This document shows positions 1 to 6,622 of a stretch of 8,750 bases of DNA, one piece after another. The position numbers and the translations under genes were made by a program. The stretch lies in assembly GCA_902783295.1 (NCBI GenBank), contig CACZQT010000222.1, positions 1-8,750 on the forward strand. Direction: 5' to 3'. Under the pieces are notes generated by a model. The model did not search any database and had not been told where the DNA came from. It was given only the letters and a program-made list of their open reading frames with translations. This stretch comes from an uncultured Lachnospiraceae bacterium. GTDB lineage: Bacteria; Bacillota; Clostridia; Lachnospirales; Lachnospiraceae. Within the stretch, counting starts at the first letter, position 1, and every line of letters starts with the position of its first letter.

Positions 1-262
1 CATCCTTCAGGTCGGAGACAAGCTCAGCCATGCTTTCCCGGTTTTCACCGCCGTAGACTATCTCCTCAACGCCCATATCGGGATCCTTAGAGCTGAAGGA
101 AAGTGTCAACTCAGCGCGGTCTCCCTGACGCGTGTATTCCAGCGTCGTGTCCGCTGTGTAATCATGGGAATAAAAGCGGATTTGATGTTCATCAGGTTCC
201 GGCTTGGCACTGTCGCGCAGACTGTCCCGCCAGTTTTCATAGTCATGAGTGGATTCAATCAT
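1..262 (-). CDS. Unrecognised protein, N-terminal part (partial)
   Basis: An ATG at 262 opens a frame that has no stop to the left edge, giving 87 residues. It starts MIESTHDYENWRDSLRDSAK and continues with alternating polar and hydrophobic stretches (DTTLEYTRQGDRAELTLSFS) that suggest beta strands, then GVEEIVYGGENRESMAEL, probably a helix. It is acidic and has no signal peptide or membrane segment so far. AGAGG lies 6 bases before the ATG, and the gene follows the YodL/DUF4316 stop after 15 bases, so it belongs to the same operon. I do not recognise the family. The real start and frame are well supported. Confidence 0.72.
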   Translation of the reverse strand, partial: MIESTHDYENWRDSLRDSAKPEPDEHQIRFYSHDYTADTTLEYTRQGDRAELTLSFSSKDPDMGVEEIVYGGENRESMAELVSDLKD

Positions 263-277
263 GCTGTACCTCTGTTC

Positions 278-1024
278 CTATCGTCCAGGTTCATTTCGAT
301 GTTTTGACCTGGGCTGATGCTCAGGCACATCGGGAAACTTAAGCGTTTTCTCTTCCTTTGGGCCGTTGTTGATGATCCCATCGATCATATTCAGGTCGTC
401 TTCCATCGTCATTTCCGCATTGCGAAGCGCATTCTCCGGAGGAATGAAATCCGGCATCTGCTGAAAGCCAAAACTGTCCGTATAATAGCTTGTGACCTGT
501 CCCTTCTGTTTAAGGACAATCATATCGCTGACACTGAGGCTGTGCCCCTGGAAGTCATCAGGACGATCCAGATTGAACCTGGCGTAGAGGCTTTCCAGAA
601 TCGTTGCTTGATCACGCATGTCAGTTGGAGAAAGCAAAGCGGAATAAACCAGTTCATAGTTTTCAAACCTCACACTCTGATCAACGTTCCTGGTATCGCA
701 GCCTTCCAACCAGCAGCATCCATCTCCAAGACTCAGATACAGGATCGCTTCCTGCAGTGTTGTGTTCCTCACCGTGATCATCTGAGGATCATCATTGTGA
801 ATCACCAGGAAGCCCTCATCCCGAAGGAACTGTTCAGCAGAGGCTTTATCAGGGAAGACAGCGCCTTCGGCAGCATCCAGGACTTTATGGACATCTCTCC
901 GCAGGCGTTGTCCATCCCGCTTCAGGTCATCCAGGCTGGCGAACCGAAGCATATGATAATCCTGACCATCCTTCAGCTGATAGATTGCATAACTGTTATC
1001 TTTCATATCATCCAACAAAATCAT
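278..1024 (-). CDS. YodL/DUF4316-type protein of conjugative elements
   Basis: This protein has about 248 residues, is cytoplasmic, and has no signal peptide. Near the start, YAIYQLKDG and LRFASLDDL match the opening of YodL-type domains. After an intervening stretch, YELVYSALLSP, then LYARFNLDRPDDFQGHSLSVSD and YYTDSFGFQQMPDF complete that signature at about 124-194. Near the C-terminus NMIDGIINNGP matches the DUF4316 motif, followed by a basic, Pro-rich tail. Such proteins sit next to topoisomerase or relaxase genes in many Clostridia ICEs; their role is unknown. About 75-80 residues, including a GDGCCWLEGCD segment, separate the two halves of the YodL signature. The start is uncertain: ATG at 1024 or 1006, TTG at 1018, or an upstream GTG at 1087 that lacks a good ribosome site. 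The gap to the next gene is 15 bases. Confidence 0.8.
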   Translation of the reverse strand: MILLDDMKDNSYAIYQLKDGQDYHMLRFASLDDLKRDGQRLRRDVHKVLDAAEGAVFPDKASAEQFLRDEGFLVIHNDDPQMITVRNTTLQEAILYLSLGDGCCWLEGCDTRNVDQSVRFENYELVYSALLSPTDMRDQATILESLYARFNLDRPDDFQGHSLSVSDMIVLKQKGQVTSYYTDSFGFQQMPDFIPPENALRNAEMTMEDDLNMIDGIINNGPKEEKTLKFPDVPEHQPRSKHRNEPGR

Positions 1025-1026
1025 CG

Positions 1027-1031
1027 CCTCC
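1027..1031 (-). promoter_or_regulatory. Ribosome-binding site with unusual spacing before the YodL/DUF4316 gene
   Basis: GGAGG is only 2 bases from the ATG at 1024 but 8 bases from an in-frame TTG at 1018. Another ATG lies at 1006, 20 bases away. The site is the best ribosome signal here, so a TTG start at 1018 is a real possibility. Confidence 0.4.
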
Positions 1032-1040
1032 GTGAAAGAT

Positions 1041-1071
1041 CTGGCTGAATGCCGTTGAAGCATCCAGCCAG
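1041..1071 (-). terminator. Stem-loop between the SH3-like gene and the YodL/DUF4316 gene
   Basis: On the minus strand CTGGCTGGATGC pairs with GCATTCAGCCAG over 12 bp, with one G-U pair, around the 7-base loop TTCAACG. It starts 6 bases after the TAA stop and is followed by ATCTTTC, a weak U-tract. It ends 9 bases before the next GGAGG. On the opposite strand the G-U pair becomes an A-C mismatch. The fold is seen directly and the attenuation role is inferred. Confidence 0.6.
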
Positions 1072-1077
1072 AAAAAG

Positions 1078-1998
1078 TTATTCGCACAGCACCATACCGC
1101 TGGCTTTTGCGCCGTCAGAAAGAACCAGTGCATACTTAAACCTTCCATTCCCGGAGAATTGGCGGCAGATGCGCAAACCGTACAGTTCAACCGACGTACC
1201 ACGGGCTAATGTAAGCTCAAATTCAGAATCGTTCCAATAGCGGTTTCGGCTGCTGTCGTAGAAGTCAATCATCCAGGACCCGTACCATTCCACCTCACGC
1301 CCGCTTTTCAGTGTAGACCGTCCGGTTACGGAACCGTCTTCATGGAATACAATCTTACTGGCATTGATTGAGCTGCCAGCATACAGCTTCCAGCTGCCCA
1401 CAATGGCCTTTTTTGCTTCCCGCAGGGTGGTGACGGTACCGGAAAGACATTCGGTCGGTACAAATCCCCGGAAAAGCACATCTTTTTCTTTTCCTTCGAT
1501 ATATGTCCATGTGCCCATGGTGCCAAGGCAGGTGACTTTGGTGTTTTCGGTCAGCTTCGCCAGCGGAGTTTTGCTGACCAGCGGATCATCCGTGACCTCC
1601 ACGTCGTAGTTGACCACAGCAGCCGCACGCTTCAGGTTCAGGTCGGGCACTGTGACATCCTTGGGCAGCGCGTTGATGTAGATATAACCGATGCGATTCT
1701 GTTTATCGGAAATATCATATTGGACGAGAATCCAGTCATCTTCCGCGCCGAAGACCTGAATCCAGCCATTAGTGCTCACACGGGCACGGCCCTTCGCGCC
1801 ACGGATGCTCTTCTTGTTCGGAGCGGAATAAACAGCGTAGGTCTGATTGCCGGTAAAGGAAATGAGCTCAGCGGACAAGGTGCCTTCAGGGATCGCCGGG
1901 ACGTTGGAGGTGTCTATTGTAGTGACAGTTCCGTTATCCGCCAGTGCTGTCCCACACAGCAGCATCATAATCATAAAGAGCGATACAAGCTTTTTCAT
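1078..1998 (-). CDS. Secreted protein with two SH3-like modules and a lipocalin-like C-terminal region
   Basis: This 306-residue protein has a clear signal peptide (MKKLVSLFMIMMLLCGTALA, cleavage after Ala20). Cys15 is preceded by Leu-Leu, so it does not make a lipobox. Residues about 43-115 look like a bacterial SH3-like module (AVYSAPNKKSIRG, then GWIQVFGAEDDWILVQY and a GYIY segment). Residues about 125-187 repeat the pattern (VTDDPLVSKTPLAKL, then WTYIEGKEKD and GFVPTECL). From about 197, IVGSWKLYAG, IVFHEDGSVTG and WYGSWMI recall lipocalin-like calycin folds. SH3-like modules often bind peptidoglycan, so a wall role near the mating channel is plausible, but no enzyme motif is visible. 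AAGGAG lies 8 bases before the ATG, inside the end of topB, and the TAG/ATG junction implies translational coupling. Confidence 0.8.
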   Translation of the reverse strand: MKKLVSLFMIMMLLCGTALADNGTVTTIDTSNVPAIPEGTLSAELISFTGNQTYAVYSAPNKKSIRGAKGRARVSTNGWIQVFGAEDDWILVQYDISDKQNRIGYIYINALPKDVTVPDLNLKRAAAVVNYDVEVTDDPLVSKTPLAKLTENTKVTCLGTMGTWTYIEGKEKDVLFRGFVPTECLSGTVTTLREAKKAIVGSWKLYAGSSINASKIVFHEDGSVTGRSTLKSGREVEWYGSWMIDFYDSSRNRYWNDSEFELTLARGTSVELYGLRICRQFSGNGRFKYALVLSDGAKASGMVLCE

Positions 1999-4107
1999 CT
2001 ATTTGTCTCCTTGTTTGTCAAAGGTTGGACGGAGAAAAGGTTTTCCGTCCTTATAGTCCAGATGCAGTGTTGCTTCATACTGGATGTGCGACTTGGCAGA
2101 CAGCAGGCCAGCCTTATGAACAGCGCCCTTTTCCACCAGCGCTTTCACATCGCTGGCTGTCAGCGGATGCTTCGCACCGGTCAGAATGCCGCCTGTTTTC
2201 CAGAGAGCAAAGCCGCAGACCCGGTTTTCACACATAAAGCCCTTGGGACGGTCCGTGACAGCAGCCCCACACTTCGGGCATTTGCAGATCACCTGCCGCA
2301 TTGGCTGGAAGAGCTGATCCGCATTTTCCGCGCGGGTGGTATCCTTTGTCAGATCCCGGACAAAGGTGCGGACATCCTCCATAAAGTCTTCCGGCTTTTC
2401 TTGGCCCTTTTCAATCCGCTTGAGCCGCTGCTCCCATTCAGCCGTCAGCTGCGCGGACATCAGCTTCGCGGGAAGAACAGAGGCCAGGGCTTTGCCCTTG
2501 GCGGTCGGCGTCAGGATGCGTTTTCTCCGGTCGCCGGTTCGCTCCACCAGCTTGGTCTCCAGCAGTTTCTCAAGGATCGAAGCACGGGTTGCAGGCGTTC
2601 CGATGCCCTTATGCTCCGCGTCATCGGGCATATCAACGGCACCGGCTGTTTCCATGGCGTGCAGGATTGTGTCCTCGGTATGATGCGCGGGCGGCGTAGT
2701 CTTGCCTTCGGCCAGCTCAGCCTTCGGCAGCGCGATTTCATCGCCTTCCTTCAGGTCATCCGGGAGCGCGTCTGTTTTATCCTCGTCATCCTCAGGAGCA
2801 CGCCCGCCGATGCTTCCACGGAAGGCCTGCCAGATTCGCTGCCAGCCCATGTTCAGTACTTTCTTTCCCTTGAGCTTAAACTCACGTCCGCCGCAGGCTA
2901 CTGTGACAGTCGTTTCGTCATAAACAAACGGATCGTCCATGGAACAGAGCAGCCGTGTGCTGACCAGCGTCAGGAGATCCCGTACCCCGGAGGGCAGAGA
3001 ATTGATCACCTGCTCCTGTCCAGGCATGGAATCAGTGGGGATGATGGCGTGATGGTCGCTGACCTTCTTGTCATTCACAATGGTCTCTGTGTGACTGGCC
3101 AGATCGATCCCGGCAGTAAATGGAAGCGTACCGCTGACCCTTGAGGCCAGTTCTGGCATCTTTTCCTCCATGTCATGGGTCAGGAACCGGCTGTCTGTAC
3201 GCGGATAGGTCAGCAGCTTTTTTTCATACAGGGACTGCGCATACTCCAGCGTCTGCTGCGCCGTATAGCCGAAGATGCGGTTCGCATCCCGCTGGAGCGT
3301 GGTCAGATCATAGAGCAGAGGCGGATTCTCACGCTTTTCCTTATGCTCGACCTTTTTCACCACAGCGCTGTCCCTGTTGCAGGCTTCCATCACCGTGCGG
3401 GCTTCGCTCAGGTCATGGATGCGGTCAGAATGACCCACCAGACCGCCACCCAGATCAAGCTTCACGGTATAGAAGGTTTCCGGCTCAAAATGCTCAATGG
3501 CTTCCTCGCGCTCACTGAGCATCGCCAGGGTTGGCGTCATTACCCGGCCAATGGGGAGCGTGGGACCGTAGAGGAGCGAGTAGAACCGCGTGGCGTTCAT
3601 CCCGATGAGCCAGTCAGCCTGGGCACGGCAGAGGGCAGCCTGATAGAGATTGTCGTAGGCCGACATGCTCTTCATGGCATGGATGCCTTCATGGATTGCG
3701 GTTTCTTCCATGGAGGAAATCCATAAGCGCCGTACTGGCTTCCGGCATCCTGCCTTTTCGTAAACCAGGCGGAAGATCAGCTCTCCCTCGCGTCCGGCAT
3801 CCGTTGCGCAGATGATCCCCACCACTTGGGCATCATTCATCAGGGAGCAGACAATGTTGAACTGCTTTGCGCCTTCACTGGATACGTTGTATTTCCACTT
3901 GCCGGGAATGATGGGCAGATCCTTATAGCGCCAGGTAGCGAAATCCTTATTGTAATCTTCGGGCATGGCCAGCTCGACCAGATGCCCCAGACACCAGGTG
4001 ACCAAAAAACCATGGCCTTCCATATAGCCGTTCCTGGATTCCGTTGCGCCAACCACAGAAGCGATGGTTTTTCCAACACTTGGCTTTTCAGCAATGATTA
4101 ATTCCAT
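1999..4107 (-). CDS. topB: DNA topoisomerase III (type IA)
   Basis: This 702-residue enzyme relaxes or decatenates DNA by passing strands through a transient single-strand break joined to a tyrosine. The TOPRIM region shows AEKPSVGK at 6-13 and ATDAGREGE at 101-109. The catalytic tyrosine is Tyr301 in LLTYPRTDSRFL. Other family signatures are PIGRVMTPTLAML at about 185-197, DHHAIIPT at 351-358 and GIGTPATRASILEKL at 501-515. The C-terminal zinc-ribbon region has CKCPKC at 608-613 and CENRVC at 626-631. The length is normal for this family. ICEs of this type usually carry such a gene near the T4SS, presumably for processing DNA during transfer or replication. The second acidic residue of the usual DxD in the TOPRIM motif is Gly here, which I recall as common in Gram-positive TopB. 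The stop TAG directly touches the ATG of the next gene. Confidence 0.96.
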   Translation of the reverse strand: MELIIAEKPSVGKTIASVVGATESRNGYMEGHGFLVTWCLGHLVELAMPEDYNKDFATWRYKDLPIIPGKWKYNVSSEGAKQFNIVCSLMNDAQVVGIICATDAGREGELIFRLVYEKAGCRKPVRRLWISSMEETAIHEGIHAMKSMSAYDNLYQAALCRAQADWLIGMNATRFYSLLYGPTLPIGRVMTPTLAMLSEREEAIEHFEPETFYTVKLDLGGGLVGHSDRIHDLSEARTVMEACNRDSAVVKKVEHKEKRENPPLLYDLTTLQRDANRIFGYTAQQTLEYAQSLYEKKLLTYPRTDSRFLTHDMEEKMPELASRVSGTLPFTAGIDLASHTETIVNDKKVSDHHAIIPTDSMPGQEQVINSLPSGVRDLLTLVSTRLLCSMDDPFVYDETTVTVACGGREFKLKGKKVLNMGWQRIWQAFRGSIGGRAPEDDEDKTDALPDDLKEGDEIALPKAELAEGKTTPPAHHTEDTILHAMETAGAVDMPDDAEHKGIGTPATRASILEKLLETKLVERTGDRRKRILTPTAKGKALASVLPAKLMSAQLTAEWEQRLKRIEKGQEKPEDFMEDVRTFVRDLTKDTTRAENADQLFQPMRQVICKCPKCGAAVTDRPKGFMCENRVCGFALWKTGGILTGAKHPLTASDVKALVEKGAVHKAGLLSAKSHIQYEATLHLDYKDGKPFLRPTFDKQGDK

Positions 4108-4112
4108 GTTTT

Positions 4113-4117
4113 CCTCC
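4113..4117 (-). promoter_or_regulatory. Ribosome-binding site deciding the topoisomerase III start
   Basis: GGAGG lies 5 bases before the ATG at 4107. The frame is open to 4155, but the upstream ATG falls inside the intergenic hairpin and would add 16 residues ahead of the MELIIAEKPSVGK start typical of type IA topoisomerases. Confidence 0.75.
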
Positions 4118-4126
4118 ACGCAAACA

Positions 4127-4153
4127 GCCCTGCGGGTTTTCAGTCCGCAGGGC
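4127..4153 (-). terminator. Perfect 9-bp stem-loop between the DUF4366-type gene and topoisomerase III
   Basis: The arms GCCCTGCGG and CCGCAGGGC pair perfectly around a 9-base loop. On the minus strand it starts 8 bases after the DUF4366-type stop codon and is followed by TGTTTGCG, so the U-tract is poor. It ends 9 bases before the topoisomerase GGAGG and does not cover it. A partial terminator, a processing site or a stabilising hairpin are all possible. Confidence 0.6.
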
Positions 4154-4161
4154 ATGTGTTC

Positions 4162-5580
4162 TTATTCCTGGGTCGGTTCTTCCTCGTCTGTCTCTTCGTC
4201 ATCATCATCCAGAACTAAGTCATTGTCGAGGTGCGCCTTGCCGTCCTTGCCTTTGTACTTCAGTAAGAAGACGCCAATGCCTGCGCCAAGCGCAACAATG
4301 GCTATCAGACCAAGGATTGCCGTCATCTGATCCGGTTTTTTCTCCGGCTCAGGATCAGTTGGCACCGGTGTCGGCGCAGGCGGGGCAGTCGGTTTAGGCG
4401 TGACATAGATGATTTCAGGTGTCGGCGTCGGAACCTCTTCCTTCTCTTCATCGGACATCAGAGCCAGCAGATCCCGTTCATCCACCAGGTTGAGGAAGTA
4501 GGTCTCATACATTTCAGCTTCTTCATCAATTGGCTTATCATAGTCAATGACGAGGTAGAAGGTGTTGCCAGCCTTGGACTGAAGGGTGATGAACTGCTTG
4601 TTGGTGGCTGCGCTGTACAGCACATCCAGCGTATGGGAATTGCCATCCGCCTGATAAGGCATGCCTGGGCCGATGGTAATATACTCAGTCTGAATGATCG
4701 GCTCAGGAGTCGGCGCAGTGGTTGGCTCCGCTGTGGGAACCGCGGTCGGAGCCGGGGTGGGCTCCAGCCAGTCATCGTCAGAAACATAGATCAGAGAGCT
4801 GCCAAGCCCATGCGGCTTCTCTGTCACAACAGATATAGCCGCCGTGGGCGTTGGGTCAGATGCCGGAGCATCCGTGGCAGGAGTATCCGTCCCGGATTCC
4901 GGTTTCCTGGTGGGCTTCGGCGTCGCGGCTGGTTCCGAAGTGGGATCAGCAGGCTTCACGTAATCCGGATTGTCCAGCATGATTGGATCAGAAAAGTTTC
5001 CGGCATAGTCGAAGGCGCGAACAGCCAACTTTTCAAACTTGTTCATGTTGTCGTCCAGGTCAATATCCAGCTTACTGCCTTCTATGGTTGTAAACAGCAA
5101 GCTGTTGATCTGAACCCCGGCAATGCCGGACAGCTCATCCTGCACATCAATATGCAGAACAGAGCTTGTAATGGACGCGCTCACCAGCGGGGCAGCCAAA
5201 TCAATGCTTTCGACCTGGGCCATTTCCTCAAAGGTGCGATCATAGGGATCGGTGACACGGAGCATGAAGACGCCATTTTCATGGACAGTGATTTCCGCTT
5301 TACCGTTGTCGAAGAGATCCTCGCAGTCAATCCAGCTTCCGTCATTCAAGCGGTATTCTATTTTCTGCCAGCCAATGTTGTTTTTATCGGCAATCGTGGC
5401 CTTGATCTCTGCGCCGTTGTTATTTGTCCATCCACCCGGGGCAACCAGGACAATCCGATAGGGATTTCCAGGCAGCACAGGCGCTTCTGTTTCTGCCATG
5501 CCAGGAAAAACTCCAATCAGCATGGACGCGGTCAGAAGCAGCAGGATCAGCCGCCGTGCGTCACGCTTTTGCGTTTTCAT
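4162..5580 (-). CDS. Surface protein with Ig-like modules, Pro/Thr stalks and C-terminal anchor (DUF4366 / CD1107-like)
   Basis: This protein has 472 residues from the ATG at 5580. It has a signal peptide (KTQKRDARR then a Leu-rich core, about 1-28) and two probable beta-sandwich Ig-like modules at about 38-127 and 130-200, the second with a DYAGN-type ending. Pro/Thr/Ala-rich spacers follow at about 209-238 and 272-295. A conserved-looking segment at about 338-375 contains FYLVIDYDKP and NLVDERDLLALM, the part I associate with DUF4366. A third Pro/Thr stalk lies at about 383-416, a membrane helix at about 419-440, and a very acidic cytoplasmic tail at the end. It probably projects from the membrane through the wall and may help mating contact or channel assembly. 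GAGGAGG lies 12 bases before this ATG. An alternative ATG at 5604 is also possible. The gene overlaps the DUF4315 frame by 20 bases. Confidence 0.85.
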   Translation of the reverse strand: MKTQKRDARRLILLLLTASMLIGVFPGMAETEAPVLPGNPYRIVLVAPGGWTNNNGAEIKATIADKNNIGWQKIEYRLNDGSWIDCEDLFDNGKAEITVHENGVFMLRVTDPYDRTFEEMAQVESIDLAAPLVSASITSSVLHIDVQDELSGIAGVQINSLLFTTIEGSKLDIDLDDNMNKFEKLAVRAFDYAGNFSDPIMLDNPDYVKPADPTSEPAATPKPTRKPESGTDTPATDAPASDPTPTAAISVVTEKPHGLGSSLIYVSDDDWLEPTPAPTAVPTAEPTTAPTPEPIIQTEYITIGPGMPYQADGNSHTLDVLYSAATNKQFITLQSKAGNTFYLVIDYDKPIDEEAEMYETYFLNLVDERDLLALMSDEEKEEVPTPTPEIIYVTPKPTAPPAPTPVPTDPEPEKKPDQMTAILGLIAIVALGAGIGVFLLKYKGKDGKAHLDNDLVLDDDDEETDEEEPTQE

Positions 5581-5881
5581 CGTCAATGGAATCCTCCTCT
5601 TCATCAGGCGTTCCGCCACCTTCGGTGACACTCTGCGGCAGCTCCGGTACAGGCTTTGTTTTATCGCCATACAGCTTCTTCATGATTTCCGCCAGTTGTT
5701 CAGGCGTGACGTTATACAACGCAGCCGTCGCATTGATTGCTGTCGCATCCGCCTGCTGAACGAGCTTCCGGATTTCCACTACCTCTTTCTGGAGGCTTTC
5801 AAGCTCCTTTTCTTTTTTCTCCAGCTGCGCGTGCAGCTTCAGCCGGTCCGTGGGATACCTTTTCTGTTTCTTTTCAGTCAT
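5561..5881 (-). CDS. DUF4315-type coiled-coil protein of ICE conjugation modules
   Basis: This 106-residue soluble protein has no signal peptide. A basic start is followed by a heptad-like helix at about residues 10-45, rich in Leu, Glu and Lys (QLEKKEKELESLQKEV), which predicts a coiled coil. A short helical segment containing YNVTPEQLAEIM lies at about 56-67, and the C-terminal tail from about 86 is very acidic. Size, layout and position between the NlpC/P60 gene and the DUF4366-type gene match the DUF4315 proteins of Tn1549/CTn-like elements. The role is unknown; a small cytoplasmic adaptor is a guess. A GAGGTGG ribosome site overlaps the preceding stop codon, leaving only 9 bases between genes. 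The 3' end overlaps the next gene by 20 bases. Confidence 0.85.
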   Translation of the reverse strand: MTEKKQKRYPTDRLKLHAQLEKKEKELESLQKEVVEIRKLVQQADATAINATAALYNVTPEQLAEIMKKLYGDKTKPVPELPQSVTEGGGTPDEEEDSIDDENAKA

Positions 5882-5890
5882 TTTTCCACC

Positions 5891-6595
5891 TCAGTCAATC
5901 GGCAGGCGGCCAAAGGCATATATTTTCTTTGCCCACTGCTCGTTTTTCAGGTCTGCAAAGCCCACAGGATCACCGGCATGGATCATCATGTCGTTCCCAA
6001 CGTAGATCCCCACGTGAGTGATTCCGCTTACCTTGGTACCCATCGTCTTTTCAAAGAATACCAGATCGCCAGGCCTCGCTTCTGCCCGGGGAATATCTGT
6101 ACAAATGGAGTACAAGCCATTCGCTCCAAGGCGTCTGGTCTTGTACACACCGGACTGGTTAAAAACCCAGCACACAAAACCGGAGCAGTCAAAACCCACA
6201 TCGGGGCTGGCAGCGCCATACACATAGGGATAGCCGATGTATTTTTCTGCTTCAATCATCAAAGCCAGGAAATCAGGATCAGAAGCGAGTACCATTTCCG
6301 GAATGGTGTACTTCACCAGCTTATTCCTGGACTTCACACCATTCACTTTCACGTTCTCTTTTCCGACGGAAGTGATCACAACAACGGGCTCATCTTCATT
6401 TCCCATAAAGAAAATCGGATCATCCAGGATCACAATGGAGCCGTCCCAATCCCCATCTTCGATCTCTATGATGTGCCCATCCTCAGCAAAAGCTGCTTGC
6501 ACAGGAAGGAAAGACGTCATCAGAATCAGCGCGATCATCAGTGCCAGCACCTGCCTGGCAGTCATGACAGATAGTTTTTCATCCATGCGAATCAT
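5891..6595 (-). CDS. Secreted NlpC/P60 (C40) peptidoglycan hydrolase, paralogue of the upstream gene
   Basis: This 234-residue protein begins with a signal peptide: charged start, hydrophobic core about residues 16-30, then an Ala-rich cleavage region around residue 37 before EDG. About 55 acidic and beta-rich residues follow. From residue 96 onward it aligns without gaps to the last 138 residues of the preceding hydrolase, about 57% identical by hand count. The catalytic residues are kept: Cys137 in DCSGFV, His194 in GITHVGIYVG and His206 in MMIHAG. It lacks the membrane anchor and the long cytoplasmic region, so it is probably released or wall-associated, cutting peptidoglycan peptide bonds. 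The ATG at 6595 was chosen because AAGGAG sits 9 bases upstream and the signal peptide follows. The start at 6586 is possible. The TGA overlaps the ribosome site of the next gene. Confidence 0.88.
   Translation of the reverse strand: MIRMDEKLSVMTARQVLALMIALILMTSFLPVQAAFAEDGHIIEIEDGDWDGSIVILDDPIFFMGNEDEPVVVITSVGKENVKVNGVKSRNKLVKYTIPEMVLASDPDFLALMIEAEKYIGYPYVYGAASPDVGFDCSGFVCWVFNQSGVYKTRRLGANGLYSICTDIPRAEARPGDLVFFEKTMGTKVSGITHVGIYVGNDMMIHAGDPVGFADLKNEQWAKKIYAFGRLPID
5894..6310. repeat. Diverged tandem duplicate, copy 2 (short gene): NlpC/P60 domain
   Basis: This segment codes for the catalytic domain of the short hydrolase and matches 6663-7079 at a constant offset of 769 bases, with no insertion or deletion over 138 codons. 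A short conserved DNA block is GATCATCATG at 5981-5990 and again at 6750-6759. It indicates a tandem gene or domain duplication followed by divergence. Confidence 0.7.
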
Positions 6596-6604
6596 AGTCT
6601 GCAT

Positions 6605-6610
6605 CTCCTT
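6605..6610 (-). promoter_or_regulatory. Ribosome-binding site deciding the start of the second NlpC/P60 gene
   Basis: AAGGAG on the minus strand lies 9 bases upstream of the ATG at 6595. It directly abuts another in-frame ATG at 6604, which is too close to be used. The frame extends upstream to 6745, but that would overlap the previous gene by more than 80 bases and would put about 50 polar residues before the signal peptide. Confidence 0.65.
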
Positions 6611-6622
6611 GTTATTTGGTAT

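Noticed and set aside
317..1048. Plus-strand frame of 243 residues opposite the YodL/DUF4316 gene
   Set aside because: The minus-strand product carries family motifs (GHSLSVSD, NMIDGIINN). The plus-strand product resembles nothing I know.
1936..1998. Lipoprotein signal in the SH3-like protein (Cys15)
   Set aside because: The residue before Cys15 is Leu, not Gly, Ala or Ser, and a good signal peptidase I site (ALA before DNG) follows.
1720..3144. Long plus-strand open frame (474 residues) opposite the topoisomerase and SH3-like genes
   Set aside because: It spans two well-supported minus-strand genes and their junction, has no domain I recognise, and is rich in His/Arg/Cys in the way antisense frames of GC-moderate genes are.
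4160..5580. Sortase-anchored surface protein
   Set aside because: No LPxTG-like motif precedes the C-terminal membrane helix, and the tail after it is long and acidic rather than short and basic.
5581..5670. N-terminal extension of the Ig-stalk protein up to 5670
   Set aside because: It overlaps the DUF4315 coding region and would bury the signal peptide. The signal peptide begins naturally at 5580, or possibly 5604.
4633..6574. Plus-strand open frames of 331 and 358 residues opposite the Ig-stalk, DUF4315 and short hydrolase genes
   Set aside because: They are antisense shadows of genes with clear motifs and signal peptides. Neither has a convincing ribosome site or recognisable domain.
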